64,000 nucleotides of DNA. It comes from Neoscytalidium dimidiatum. Lineage: Eukaryota; Ascomycota; Dothideomycetes; Botryosphaeriales; Botryosphaeriaceae. The notes under the pieces are model-generated. The model was not told the DNA's origin, searched no databases, and saw only the letters and a program-made list of their open reading frames with translations. The position numbers and the translations under genes are program-made. The stretch covers positions 1,240,001 through 1,304,000 of the forward strand of contig CM074704.1 of assembly GCA_037367355.1 (NCBI GenBank), in the 5' to 3' direction. Of the stretch, positions 53,151 through 64,000 are shown one piece after another (positions within the stretch are counted from its first letter, which is position 1; the number at the start of each line of letters is the position of its first letter).

Positions 53151-55070
53151 TTCCTTGGAACTGTCCTGCAAGCCAACCGCAGCGCCCCCTCCCGACCAGC
53201 ATAGCCTCCCGAGAAACTTGGCTGGGCTGAGTCGGCATGCTTCGAATGAATTGAACCACAGCCCTGCGGCCTCCCACGCGAAGCTGAACCCACACTACCG
53301 GACCCCGCGGTCATCATGAATGGGGACTGGCCTCACGTCTCTTCTGTCCTACATCTCGTGCCGCCGCCCTCCGCGTCTCCACTTCTCCCGTCTCGCGTTA
53401 GCGGTGCTAGAATTCCGTGAGCTGTGAAGCCTCGTAAATAATTTCGCAAGCCCACATCTGCTTCTTTCAGCACCTGCATCTGGGCTCAGGAGCACATCGA
53501 GTATGGTACCAGAACAGACAACACCGACCACGTCGCACCGGACGTCAAGGCCGATGGGACGGATCCGACAGTCCGTCGGCACCTGCTGCCCGGACACACG
53601 GTTCACGCCAGATCTCGCTGCACACGTCACCGGATCTCAGCCCACGGGTGCCTAAACTCTAATAGATTAGCCGCCAGAGACGGGACGCAAGACAAAAGAC
53701 ATGGGATACGATGAGCATTGCGCGTCACCCGCGGTGATTGGTCCGGCGGCGCGGGGGCCCTGCACACCTGCAGCCTTCCAGAAGCCTGCGAAAGGACGCC
53801 TTGAGCAGTTGGACGCCTATTCGAACACGTATAATGTACACGGCAACACGAATCCGACCTACATACGGCTCTTGGAAAAAGGTGAGGCTTACTCTAGCTC
53901 GAGGACTTGCAAGTCCGCAAGGGCTCGGACACACCTGTTCAACGAGCAGAAGAGTTGGAAAAAAAAAAAAGAAATTGCGCACGCCAAGCAACACTGTCGT
54001 CCAACAACGGCCCGCCTTATAGATAGAGCGACGCCCTGAAGAAATAACCAGCACGAGGACAGAGTCGCTTGCGACCGTGGGCAACGTCGGCCAGTAGTCA
54101 GCCCATCAAACTCGCTGCGAATCTCCTCGGCGAGGCCTCCCACGCCACCGATGTGGGAGCGCTGGCAGCTTGGGGTCGAAGGCGCAAGCAAAACCCCTTT
54201 CTCGAGCGTGCGTGCGAAGGCTCGGGCTCATGAGACGAGAGCGCTATGCATAATCATCGATGATACCAGCCGGCACCGCACGCATGGCCACCAGCCTCGC
54301 ACCGACGCCGAATCGAGACAGCCATCCGCACATGGCTCTCCGCCGTCAAACTTGCGCACCGGCGTACGCAGCGAAAAGGGGTAAGACAGAGGAGGGTGAA
54401 CCGCTTCATCATCATGTATACGTGCCTCGTCTCCGAGAGCAACCTACGATAGACATGTAAAACGACTGCATCCAGAAAAAGGAGGAAACGCTATGCCGCC
54501 ATGCCCGCCGTCTTTCTCATATCTCGATGCAGAACACATGGCCAAAATGAAAAAAAAAAAAAAAACACCGGGCGCAAAACAGTCGCAGAGGACCGGCTAA
54601 GCGAAGATAAAGGAGAAAAGAAAAACCAAAAAGAAGCGAGCGATGCCTCAGACGTACACGCAACTGCTCCATTTCCACGACAGATAAACCTACACTGTCC
54701 TCCAAACACAGACACATTCACAAGAAGGAAGCAAGAGAAGAAACAACGACAGGTACAAAGAAAAAGGAAGGCTATACATTAGCGCCTTAGTCCCGACCTC
54801 GTCGCCCAAGGTCTTCCTTCCAATCTCCCCACCTATCTCGCAGTAGTAACCAGAAGGAAAAAAGGGAAAAGTATTTAAGAGAAAAACCAAAGCACGACGA
54901 CAACAACGGTCAATGAAAAATGGTTTATGTACAGCAGTGGACGCCCACACCCCAACTGTCTTTCCCTTGTCCCTTCGCTCGGCACGATGCTTTCTTTTCC
55001 AAACCGAAGAAAATAGATATGACGTCCCGGTCATACTCACCTCTACTCCAGAGAGAAGGCCCGGAAATCA

Positions 55071-55076
<6 letters not shown>

Positions 55077-55109
<33 letters not shown>
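55077..55109. repeat. (CA)n microsatellite
   Basis: A run of about 16 CA dinucleotides in the probable 3' UTR of SLA1. Likely length-polymorphic between strains. Confidence 0.9.
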
Positions 55110-55201
55110 CATATGTTCTTTATTACCAACTTCCTCCACCAACACAACAACAAAAACACGACCACCACATCATCAGCAGTCCACCGCCACGAGCTGCACA
55201 C

Positions 55202-58200
55202 CTAGAAACCGAACGGGTTGTCGGGAGCTACACGCAAACAGGAACATCAGCATCACAACTGCACCGGTGCCCCCGTGGTAAGAGAAAAAGAGGGGGGACA
55301 GGGACACACTCACTAGCTTGGCTCAAGTTCGCCCTCCTGCCCGTCGGCTGGGCAGCCAGCTTCTTCGCCGCGGGGTTGACGCCGAACCGGACCGGCGGCG
55401 GCGGGCCCGTCTTCTGCGGCACGAGCGGCGCGGGTGCTTGTTGGGACTGCGGGATCGGCGGGACGGGCGGAGCCTGGAAGCCCTGCTGCTGCTGCTGGCT
55501 GCCGTTGCCGAACCCGTTGGCCACGCCCGTGCGCTGCGGCTGCAGGGCGGGTGGGAGGAACGCGTTGACGCCGGTTTGCTGGGGCTGAAGGGGCTGGGGC
55601 TGGAAGCCCGTCTGCTGAGGCTGCATGAAGCCGGTGGGCTGCGACTGCAGCAAGCCCGGTGCGAAGGATTGCGGGCGCGGCGACGGGTCCGCGAACGGCG
55701 AGCCGAACTGGTTGCCCATCTGCGGGCCCTGCGGGCCGAACTGGCCCGGGAAACCCGTCTGCTGCGGCTGCATGAAGCCCGTGGGCTGCGGCATGAGCGG
55801 GCCCTGCTGACCGAATTGACCGGGGAAGCCGGTTTGCTGGGGTTGCATGAAACCGGTCGGCTGGGCCTGCATGGCCATCTGCTGTTGCTGGAATTGCTGC
55901 AGCCGTTGCTGATTCTGCAGCTCCTGCAAGCTCTGGCCTGGTGGCGCAGGCATGCCGGTCATCTGCGGCTGGAGCGGCTGGGGAGGATTGAATTGGTTGT
56001 AGTTCTGCGGCGCAGACGAAGAACGTTGCGGCGGCGGAGCAATGAGCGAGTTGGCACCTGTTTGCTGCGGCGCCTGCGGCCTTGCTCTCGGAGGCGCTTG
56101 CGGTAGGTTTGCAACTTGCTCGAACAGTCCAGGAGTGGCACCGGGGGGACCAGTAGGCTGCGGAGCCTGAGCTGGAGCGGGGGCCGGGGCGGCCGCCTGG
56201 GTAGCAGCGGAAGTAGCGGGCGGAGGAGCCGGGGTGGGCTGCAGTGCGGGAGTGAGGAGCGAGAGCTCGGCCATTGCACCAGTCGGGGGGGCGGCGGGAG
56301 CGGTCGTAACTGGGGCGGAGGCGGTCGTGGCAGGTTCGCTGGGGGCCGCGGTGGCTGGCTGCTCGGGCTGTTTCGATGGCTTGACTTCCCACGCATTGTC
56401 GTCAAAACCGCCTGCCGCCTTCTCTCCAGCCGATGCCGCACCAGAAGATGCGCCTGTGGCATCCTTCTTCACTTCGCCCGATTTCGCCTTGAGCGCCTCG
56501 GGGTCGATAACGTCATTCGTCTGAACTGCCGGCGCCGGACGGCCCTTCCGGGTGTTGTTCTTGAGCGCGCCGCCTGGACCTGCAAAAAGACCGCCGTTGG
56601 CACCCTCTTCCTCTCCAGCAACGGAGGCGTCGCCGAAACTGACGCCCCGTTTTTGATTCTCACCTGTGCGGCCGAATTTGTTGTCCAGAAACTTCATCAC
56701 ACGCAGAATGTCGCCCTCCTTGAGACCGAGAGTCCTGAGAACCTTCTCCGAGATGTCCGGCAAGTTTTCCTCACCCATCTGGTCTCTCGTGAACGACTGG
56801 GCGTACCGCTCGCAGATCTGTGGGTTAACGCCGCAATCGAGGAAGAACTGGAACCAATCGTAAGTAGGCTGGGGCTGGCCGATGGTGATGCCTGCACGCG
56901 GGGCTGATGAGGAACGGCTCTCCTTCGTTGTGCTTCTCCTCTTGATGTCCGACAACGGCTTATCCTCGTCTAACGACACGCCGGTGACCTTCTCGACGTA
57001 CTCGAGGTCTTCGATGGACATCTTGGGGACGGGGACCGCGATCTTGACGCCGTTCAGCTTGTGCAGATGGATCTTGCCATCCCTCAAGCCAATGAATTCG
57101 GCCTCGACCTTGAACGACCCGGTGCGGTCGGTCCAGGTGCGAGTCTTTCCCGGGTCGGGCTCTGCACGTTTATACCGTTGGTATCTGGCTTGTGAAAGAG
57201 ACCGCTGGTGATTGGGGGTATACTCACTCGGTTTGGCCGTTGAGGACTTGGACGCCGAGCTATCGCGCTTGCTTCTCTGTGAAGAGCGAACACCGTCATT
57301 ATCTCCATGCAACAAACTGCTAGAACGCTGTGGCAAAGACAAGCCGGGGCCTACCTCTGCCGCGCGCATTTCGCTCTCTCGTTTCTTCTTCATCATCGCC
57401 TCCTTCGCCATGCGCTCCTCGTCCAAGCGGTTCTGCTCCACGGTGGATCTGGCCTGGGCCAGCGCGGGATCTGGCCTTGCGGAGGTGTACCCTGTGATCT
57501 CGACGTAGCTGGCGGGGACGACGCCCTCCTTTCCGTTCTTCAGCCTCCGTACCATCCACCACTCTTCGCTCTTCCCATCGTCGAGGATGATAACATCATC
57601 GCCCTCGGCAACCGTTACCTCATCGTCACCCTGGGCCATGAATTCGTAAAGTATCTTGCCCTTCTTCTGGCCGCCGCCGGAGGCGGCCGCAAGAACCTCG
57701 CGTAGACCCTCGCCCCTAGCCGCGCCGGCTAACTCCCCCAGCATGGCGACGATCTCCTGGGCAGTGTCCTTGGCACCGGCATGAAAATCTACGCTCTTGC
57801 TCGGCCTGACGAGGTCCATGAAAACGTGCTTTCCTTCGATAGAGTAATGCTGCAGCTTATCAGCAGTCCACTCCCTTTGAGGGCCATCCCTCGATTTCTC
57901 TGGCGCTATCATGATAAGGCCTTTGGGGATGTTGATGCCGAGCGTCATCGGCATCTTCTTGCTCTTGCCCATGTGCGAGACCATTTCATGGATGTTGTAC
58001 AGATGGTAGCCCTGGGGCACCTTCACGTCCTTCTTGATCACATCATCATCCCATTCGACGCGATGGGAGGCACGGTTGTAGGGCGGCGAAGGCATGACGC
58101 CGCCGGGCGATGCAGGCGAGCGGCTGTGTGATTCGCGGTTGAAGGTGGGAGTAGGCACGGGCGAGGGTTGCGAGGAGACTTGCGAAAGTGGTCTCTGGGG

Positions 58201-58998
58201 TAATCTTGGGGCAGGAGGCTCCTCTTCGGACTCCTCGGGGGTGTATTGGGGCCGGCGCGGCGGCAGGCTAATGGCCGGGGGAGGGGAGACAACCGTGCGT
58301 TGAGGGGCGGCGGCCTGCGCTTGGCCGGTCTTTTGCTGAATGAGGCCGGCGAGGGCGGCGGCCGGGCTCTCGGTGGGCGCAGCGGGCGATGGAGGTGTCG
58401 GGGCGTCCTCCTCCTCCGGCTCAGGGTCGGGAACGCGAGGGCGGGCGGGAGCGGGCGGAGCGGCTCCTTCGGCCTGCTCGAGGGCGTCTGTTGTCTCAAT
58501 GTAATTAGAGGGGGCAAAGCCAAACTCGCCCTTCAGACCGACCAAGGTCCAGTCGGGATCGGAGGTGTCGTAGACGTCGAGGACGGCATCTTCGGTGAAG
58601 GACAGCTCCTCGTCGGTCTGGCGGGTGTAGTCGTACAGAGCCTTTGCTCGTGCGAGGGGTCGGGCCTGCGAAGCGGGTGGTATCAGCGGCGAGTGGCAGA
58701 CAATGGCTAACGGCGCGCAGTGGTGCTGCGACAGAGCCAATGCGTGCCCGACAGGCAGCCCCTCGGCGGGCGGGCTCGCTCAGGCGCGGCAGGCACTCAC
58801 CTCTTCGACGTAGTTGTTCGGTATTAGGCCCTCGGGCTCTTCCTCGTCCTCAGAGGCAGCCTTCTTCTTGGCCTTCCACCAGTCGTCGTCGGAATCCTTC
58901 TCGAGGACGAACAGCAGGTCGCCATCCTTGATCTCCAGCTCACCCTCGCCCTGCGGCGCGTAATCGTAGATGGCGCGGTAGACGCCGATGAAGCCCAT
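55202..58998 (-). CDS. SLA1: SLA1, actin cytoskeleton/endocytosis adaptor
   Basis: Five exons, complement(55202-55227, 55314-57161, 57228-57276, 57355-58665, 58801-58998), give 1143 aa. The start MGFIGVYRAIYDYAPQGEGELEIKDGD opens SH3-1; SH3-2 (ARAKALYDYTRQTDEELSF) follows, and SH3-3 (GKILYEFMAQGDDEVTVAEGDDVIILDD) ends about residue 400. The SHD1 domain is at TRTWTDRTGSFKVEAEFIGLRDGKIHLHK. The SHD2/SAM-like domain is at YDWFQFFLDCGVNPQICERYAQSF. The C-terminal third has many Q-P-T-G/QQTGF repeats, the sites phosphorylated by Ark1/Prk1-type kinases, and ends ATPDNPFGF. SLA1 links cargo (NPFX1,2D) to Las17 and Pan1 at cortical actin patches. The 78-nt and 66-nt introns are multiples of three without stops. 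The 26-nt last exon carries the conserved NPFGF end. Confidence 0.95.
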
Positions 58999-61147
58999 GG
59001 CGGGGGAACGCGGGCGGGCCCAGCGGAGGAGGGCAGAGGAGGGACCGGGGGCTCGAGGAGCAGCGAGGTGGGCGAGCCGTCAGGATATGCAGGCGTAGGG
59101 AGGCCGTGGGATGGGCGGGCTTCGGGCTCTAGGCGCGGTGGCCGGCTCAGCTGGGCGCCGGAGGCTTGGACGGCGCGGAGCCGGGGCTTTCGACGGGCGC
59201 GCTCTGGCGGGTGGACGGGCAGGTGGCACTGGGACGGGCAGACAGAGCAGGTCGCTCAGCAGCTTCGTCCGGGCGCGCTGGGGTGGGAGGATTGGCGGGA
59301 GCGGCGGTGGTGGTGCTGGAGATGATGTTGCACTTGGCCTCGCAGTGGCCCAGCCTGCCCAATGCATGGCCGTCGTGGGTGCCGCCGCCGGGCTGCCCGA
59401 CCCCGACCCCGAGCACTACAGCACCTTCGTCATCCGGCAGCCAGCCCAGCCTGTGGGAGCTCCACGAACCTGCTCGCCGCATTGCTTCACCAGCTGCGCC
59501 AGCTCATGCAGAACAACCCGCCGCTCGCGCCGCCGTCAATCGCCACGAGCACCGCCGATGCTGCCATCCATTCGACCTTTGAGTCCCACATCTCCATCCA
59601 GCTGCCCCGCCTGCTCGCGGCCGCGCAACGACAAACACGCGGCCAGCTGCGTCTTGGCTACGCTCTTCTATTCGACCTTGCCCGACCACGCGCTGCCTCG
59701 AGACGAAGCTTTGCAGCACCATCCTGACGCCTCTCCCGCCAGCGCGGCTCCTGGCTTTCGCTCTAATAAATCTCCATGCCGACTACCCCCGCCACCTGTC
59801 CGCGCCACATGCCCGCTACCATGGTCTGTATGCTAGCTGACACCTGCGCCCTTGCTTTAGCGCCCGGAGCACCCTGTTCCCCAGTGCCGTAGCCTGGATG
59901 ACTGTTGGTCTGTTTCCCCGCCCAGACCTCTGCCTCTGGTCTCCTTGACGGCCGTCCGCATATGCGACAAAGCAGATATCCGGAAATGCTGCACTGCCAC
60001 CAGATGGTCCGCCTGCACCCCCGACCCGGGACGCCCGCTCGGACACGTCATGCAGGTTGCGATCAGTCCGCAGATCGCGGGTCTGCTGCTTAATGCCTTG
60101 ACCACGCCTGCTGTCTCCTCTGCTCCTGAAACCCATGTTCCGAATCTATCGGTTGAGTGCTAAGGCGAGACCATTCGCCCATCACTTCTTAATGCAACCG
60201 AAGCACTTGACTGGAGTTTGTCATGCACCTACAGCCTTGACTAACGCGTAGGAATATGACATCTTTATTTCCTCTTAGGTCTGTCATTGTAATGATTCTA
60301 CAAGACGGGCCGCGTATGGCCTTCATCCAATGCAATTAACGCGTTGAACAAGAGCGGATATTGGGATCATTTCACCTATCCAACCAGGTTCTCGGGCATA
60401 AAAGCTGCCTGAGAGATTGGTGAAAACGAAGTGATTCATACATCTTCTCTGCGCAAACGGTGGTAGTGCATCGCCTGAATCTCCGGAATCAGCCCATGCT
60501 AGATACTACAAAGTAGCTCCTGAGCCACAATTATATGCGAGAGACTCGATTTCCATGAGATGGCATGGAAACCTTGGGAGACCGATTTGGCGGTGCATGC
60601 TACAGCTCTGGTGCAGGCATGCGGGCATGGTCAGGCTTTGGCTAAATGGCCATGTGCGCGGCAGTTCAGGCCAGTGAATAACTGTGTCGGTGCTTCAGGC
60701 ATATTATCACCTGTATGAGCACGTATTACATAGGCTCTGGGTTTCCCATATTGGCAAGCGATCACGAAAATGGCAGATCCCCTTGCCATGCGCGGTCTAC
60801 AAAGGACGTTTGAAGGCTCGTTGGGTAAAATAGAGTCATCCGAAAAGCAATAAGTCTCCAATGAGTTGCTGACTTTGGTCTCGCATGTGATATCAGATCT
60901 TTATCAACCCAACATGGTACCTAGACCCTGCATCGTTGCATGGGGAGTCCCTGCATAACGGCCATCCGCTGCCGGAACGATCTCTGTATGAACCTTGCTC
61001 TTACTCAAGCACTCCTTCCCTCGTCCTCTTACCCTACATCCTCAATCACTCTCTCATCAGATCTTTCCTTCACTGCGACACTGCTCCGCAGACCCACTGT
61101 CCATCAAACCACCCTCACCACGCCACTCTTACTAATATATCTTCACC
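58999..61147. other. Intergenic, SLA1 upstream region
   Basis: The first 300 nt are very GC-rich and probably the SLA1 promoter and leader. Apart from the coding-like segment at 59363-59727, frames lack domains. Lower-GC sequence from 60,150 to 61,100 holds nothing recognisable. Confidence 0.4.
59363..59727 (+). pseudogene. Coding-like segment of unknown protein, two frames
   Basis: One frame reads MAVVGAAAGLPDPDPEHYSTFVIRQP, and a second, from about 59470, reads LLHQLRQLMQNNPPLAPPS ... STFESHISIQLPRLLAAAQR to a stop at 59727. Both stretches use strongly C/G-ending codons, unlike shadow frames. A 44-nt GT...CAG intron could join them but is unusually short. It may be a decayed gene or a small unrecognised one. 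No family is recognised. Confidence 0.25.
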
Positions 61148-61854
61148 ATGAAGCTCCTCGATTGTACCGTTCCTATCTGTTTGACATGTGCCGGTTCAGA
61201 ACATCAATTCTACTCATCCTCTCCCGACCCAGACCTCCTCCTCTTCCTCTTGCTCATTGCCTTGAGCTTCGGCCGCCCGCATGACCATCAGCCCTACGAG
61301 CTTTCCCAATAGAAGCGCCCAGTCACCAATCACTGCGACTTCGACCTGTACGCCAAGACCACCCAGCAGGTGGACTCGCAGGGCACCGGCTTCCTGGACA
61401 GCGCGATGGTCACGGTCCCCGCGCACGGCGGAACCTGCACGGCGGCATACTGCCGGTCTTCGGCGACGGCGCGGCCGGCCAGGCGCACGGGGTGACGACC
61501 AAGCTGCAGAAGGAGAACGATACGGCCCTCACGGCCGGCCACGTCTACCGGATCGAATACAAGCCCTACTGGTACCGCGACCGGGCCATCCGCATGCTCT
61601 CCTCCGACCTGTCCGTCGTCGACGGCAGCAGCAGCAGCAGCAGCTCCCCGAAGGGCGCGCACGGCACGCTCTTCTGCCCGCCCGGCGCGGACCCGTGCCC
61701 CTACGAGCAGCAGCCCGGCCGCGCGCGGTCCGCCGTCAGCCTCAAGGACATACAGGACGGCAAGTGCCCGCCCATGAACACCAGGCCCGACTGCTCCCAC
61801 CCCATGGAGTGCAACGCCGGCCCCGGCGGCATCGTCCACTTCTCCCTCCGCTAG
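61148..61854 (+). pseudogene. Small secreted (BYS1-like) protein gene, apparently frameshifted
   Basis: From 61313 one frame gives RPVTNHCDFDLYAKTTQQVDSQGT and VTVPAHGGTC, resembling the start of BYS1-type secreted proteins, where a NNCDFPVY-like strand opens a small beta domain. Near 61436-61443 the homology moves to another frame: PVFGDGAAGQAHGVTTKLQK, YRIEYKPYWYRDRAIRML, a poly-Ser run from a CAG repeat, then a Cys-rich tail (FCPPGADPCPY, GKCPPMNTRPDCSHPMECN) to the stop at 61854. The shift equals one missing base. An ATG at 61148 opens a frame that ends at the AATAG just before the first segment, possibly a splice acceptor. No clean signal peptide is seen. The family call is tentative. 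Confidence 0.45.
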
Positions 61855-63072
61855 AGCGGCGTCGTCTGGCCCTTCTCGTCAGCGAGAGCGCCTCCTTCAC
61901 CTTAGTCTGTCTCTGTCTCTCTCTCTCTCTCGCTCTCCTTTTTTTTTTCTTTTTCAGCTCCTCAGCTCTGATACAGAGAAGTGATAAAAGCGTTTTCGCG
62001 GTGTTGTTGTTCCGGTGGAGACATGGCAGACAAACTGCATGAAACGGGGACTGGGAAAAGAGACTAAGATAGAAAGCTTAATCCCAAATTCACATTTCCC
62101 CCCTCCAAAACATCTTGCCACCTCTGTGGCTTACCGCCCCTGTTACCATGATCATTGCTACTGTTTAGACAGCCACATCGCCACCTTCGGATTCCCGGGG
62201 CTGCTTGCTCAGCCATCACTACGATCTCGTCTCTCTTTCGGCACCAACGTTCGGAGAAAACCCCCTCTCTGCTTCTCCGCAGCACGCAAACTACAGGTCA
62301 TCACTGCAGCAAAGAAACCACCAGATCGTGCGAAATTTTTTTTTTAAAAAAAAAAATTGGACAAAGCTCACTAAAAACAAATAGAAACAGCATAATACAA
62401 GACCCTCGAAAAGGAATGCTCCTTTCCTGCCTGTTCCTCCCAAGCAACGTAAGAAGAGAGACGTAGAGAACGTATAAGCCATCCCGGACCCTGCCCCCCC
62501 AAAACATACCTGCACAGACAGGAAAAAGAGAACACCTCTGCTCAACCGGAATGATCCTACAACTTTATTTTATGTTATTACAATCCAACCGGCGAGGTCA
62601 CCTTTCCCTCCGGCAGTATACTCAGAACTTCCCACCGAAGGAGGGGGAGAGAGAGAATACGTAGACGACGTTCTTCCCCTCCCTCCTTTTCCTATCTCCC
62701 AGCAAGTAGCACCCCGCGACTCCCTCCTATGCAATGTGCTACCCAAGACCGCCCAAATCCGTCTATAACCAACAACAACAGCGGCAGCAGCAACGGCCGT
62801 GACATGCTTTCGTCCCAGGCAAGAGAAAAAGGAACCAAAAAAAAAAGATACAAAAAGGGATCGTGAGAGTCGACATCATCATGCCGTCAAGGAAACCAGC
62901 AAAGTTTCGATCCAGAGAAGAAAAAGAAGATAAAACAAAAGAGGACTCAGAGACCGTGACCATCAGGGGAAGAAAAAAAAGGTGAAGGCCGTCGCTTCGG
63001 ACTTTGTCTCGTCTTGAGCTCGTGAAGTGTCGTTAAAACCCACCCCCCCGCGACAACTACAACCACCACCGT
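61855..63072. other. Intergenic/3' UTR region between convergent genes
   Basis: A CT/T-rich tract (61911-61955), a T10A11 inverted repeat at 62336-62356 and several A-rich tracts (62840-63000) characterise the region. No gene was recognised. Confidence 0.5.
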
Positions 63073-64000
63073 CTAGAAATCCCAGAAACTCTTCCCCTCC
63101 GACGGCTGGTTCGGGTTCCTCTTATTCGGGTTGATCTTCCTCCCCGTGATCGTCGTCGTCTCCGGCTCCTGTTCGGCCTCATCGTCGCCAAAAAGCCAGT
63201 CGCGCCTGGTACCCTTCTTACCACCCATGCCGTCCCCTCCGATGTTGATACCGCGTTGCTTGACCGGAGACTGGTCCGTGAGCTCCCAGTTGGCATCAAG
63301 GCCCTTCAAGATCTTCTTCTTCGTCTCAGGCAGGGCCGCGGCGCCATTGGACGCGTTCTCGTCGCCGGGCTTGGAGGAAACGTGCGACGGGTTGGGGCTG
63401 TCGTCGGTGATGTCGAAGGAGCTGCCGAAGTGCTTGGCGCGCTTCTCGTTGTTGACGTTCTTGCTGACGTCGCTGAGCGGGCCGTTGCTCTTGCCGTTGG
63501 CCTCCTCATCATCGTGGATGGGATCCTTGTACAAGCCGAGGCCCTTGTTTTGCTTGCTGCCCTTACCGGTGACGTCCTTGGTCCTCTCCGCAACGGGCGT
63601 GGCATCGTCGTCGAAGTCAAAGTGCGTCTTCGCGTCCTTGCGCGGCTGGTGGACGACCGGGCGCTTGATTGGGGAAGCCTCGGCGTCCTATGAAATGCGT
63701 TGCACATGTCAGCGGTTTGCTCCAAAGTCTAATTCGCTGCTCATCACGTTTCGGCCGCGTAGCGCAGATCCCGGGAACGAACGGTACGTACCTCATCATC
63801 ACTCCAGCCAAATTGCTTGGTGTGCTGGGGCAGGATCTTGGTGCGCGTGGCCTCCGGCGTGGTGAAGTCCTCGAAGCCCCACTGCGACGTATGCTTCTTC
63901 GACCTGGACGTCGGCCTGGGCTCGACCTTGGGCGCGTCCTCGCCCTCGCCAAAGTCAAAGTGCTCGTACTTCTTCGGATGCGTCTTCAAGCTGCGCTCCT
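63073..64000 (-). CDS. Conserved disordered fungal protein, C-terminal part (5' end off window)
   Basis: Two exons are visible, complement(63073-63687, 63792-beyond 64000), joined by a 104-nt intron, giving at least 273 residues. The protein is hydrophilic and low in hydrophobic residues. It has repeated aromatic-acidic patches: YEHFDFGEGED, SQWGFEDFTTPE, QFGWSDDE, THFDFDDDATP, SSFDITDDSP, NWELTDQSPV, RRDWLFGDDEAE and a terminal GKSFWDF. The GGDGMGGKKGTRRDW segment is the most conserved-looking. I recall similar fungal proteins with the same W/F-D patches but no firm function. The frame is open to the window edge, so the start lies to the right. The repeated FDF/WxF patches suggest short binding motifs, which is inference. 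Confidence 0.8.

Larger units (their letters stand above)
52615..55201. other. 2.6-kb gene-free region
   Basis: No supported gene. It contains a TATA box for the secreted peptide gene, an 18-nt palindrome at 53133-53150, A-rich tracts (53960-53971, 54549-54565), and a (CA)n microsatellite (55077-55109) near the 3' end of SLA1. The region 54500-55200 is purine-rich on the plus strand and likely SLA1 3' UTR. Confidence 0.5.

Noticed and set aside
55318..56106. Plus-strand Leu/Arg-rich frame opposite the SLA1 repeats
   Set aside because: It is the mirror of the Q-P-T-G repeat region of SLA1.
1..64000. CRISPR array, prophage, viral or toxin genes
   Set aside because: No regularly spaced repeats, phage genes, viral polymerases or recognisable toxin genes were seen anywhere in the window.

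Overview
This window is nuclear DNA from a filamentous ascomycete (Pezizomycotina). The genes carry short introns of about 45-170 nt with GTRNGT donors, CTRAY branch sites and YAG acceptors. Typical filamentous-fungal families are present: HET, OPT, SLA1, a fungal-type MscS channel, an SMP/LEA-like protein and a Kex2-type secreted peptide. A Dothideomycete is plausible, but the sequence alone does not fix the class. I see no rRNA, convincing tRNA, CRISPR, plasmid or intact transposon. All gene models were read by eye, so exon ends are predictions.

Left block (1.5-16.5 kb) is dense housekeeping: a 82-aa Cys-rich protein; RNA polymerase III subunit Rpc25 (-) divergent from a NUFIP-type snoRNP assembly factor (+); a Rex1-type exonuclease (+); RNase P/MRP subunit Rpp1 (-) divergent from casein kinase 2 alpha (+); and valyl-tRNA synthetase (+). 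Five or six of these act on making, trimming, regulating or charging Pol III transcripts, so the block is functionally coherent. The ValRS gene has an in-frame, AUG-less mitochondrial-type leader.

Middle block (16.8-32 kb) is metabolic and accessory: a 2OG-Fe(II) oxygenase (-) divergent from an oligopeptide transporter (+); a 2.5-kb gene-poor stretch; an AnmK/levoglucosan-kinase-like sugar kinase (-) divergent from a decayed sugar transporter (+); a fungal transcription factor with no recognisable zinc cluster (-); and an intact Dal5/ACS-type MFS transporter (-).

Next (33-42 kb) come an EF-hand MscS channel (-), a 2.9-kb gene-free GC-rich stretch, an SMP-domain stress protein (+) and alpha-tubulin (+). 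From 43.7 to 52.6 kb the region is accessory again: a HET-domain protein, a possible F-box/LRR relic, an alpha/beta hydrolase with two frameshifts, a pirin with an N-terminal membrane segment, a small uncharacterised ORF, and a 64-aa secreted Cys/Trp-rich peptide with an internal repeat. The right end (55-64 kb) holds SLA1 (-), a weak coding-like segment, a frameshifted small secreted-protein-like gene, and the 3' part of a conserved disordered fungal protein (-) that runs off the window.
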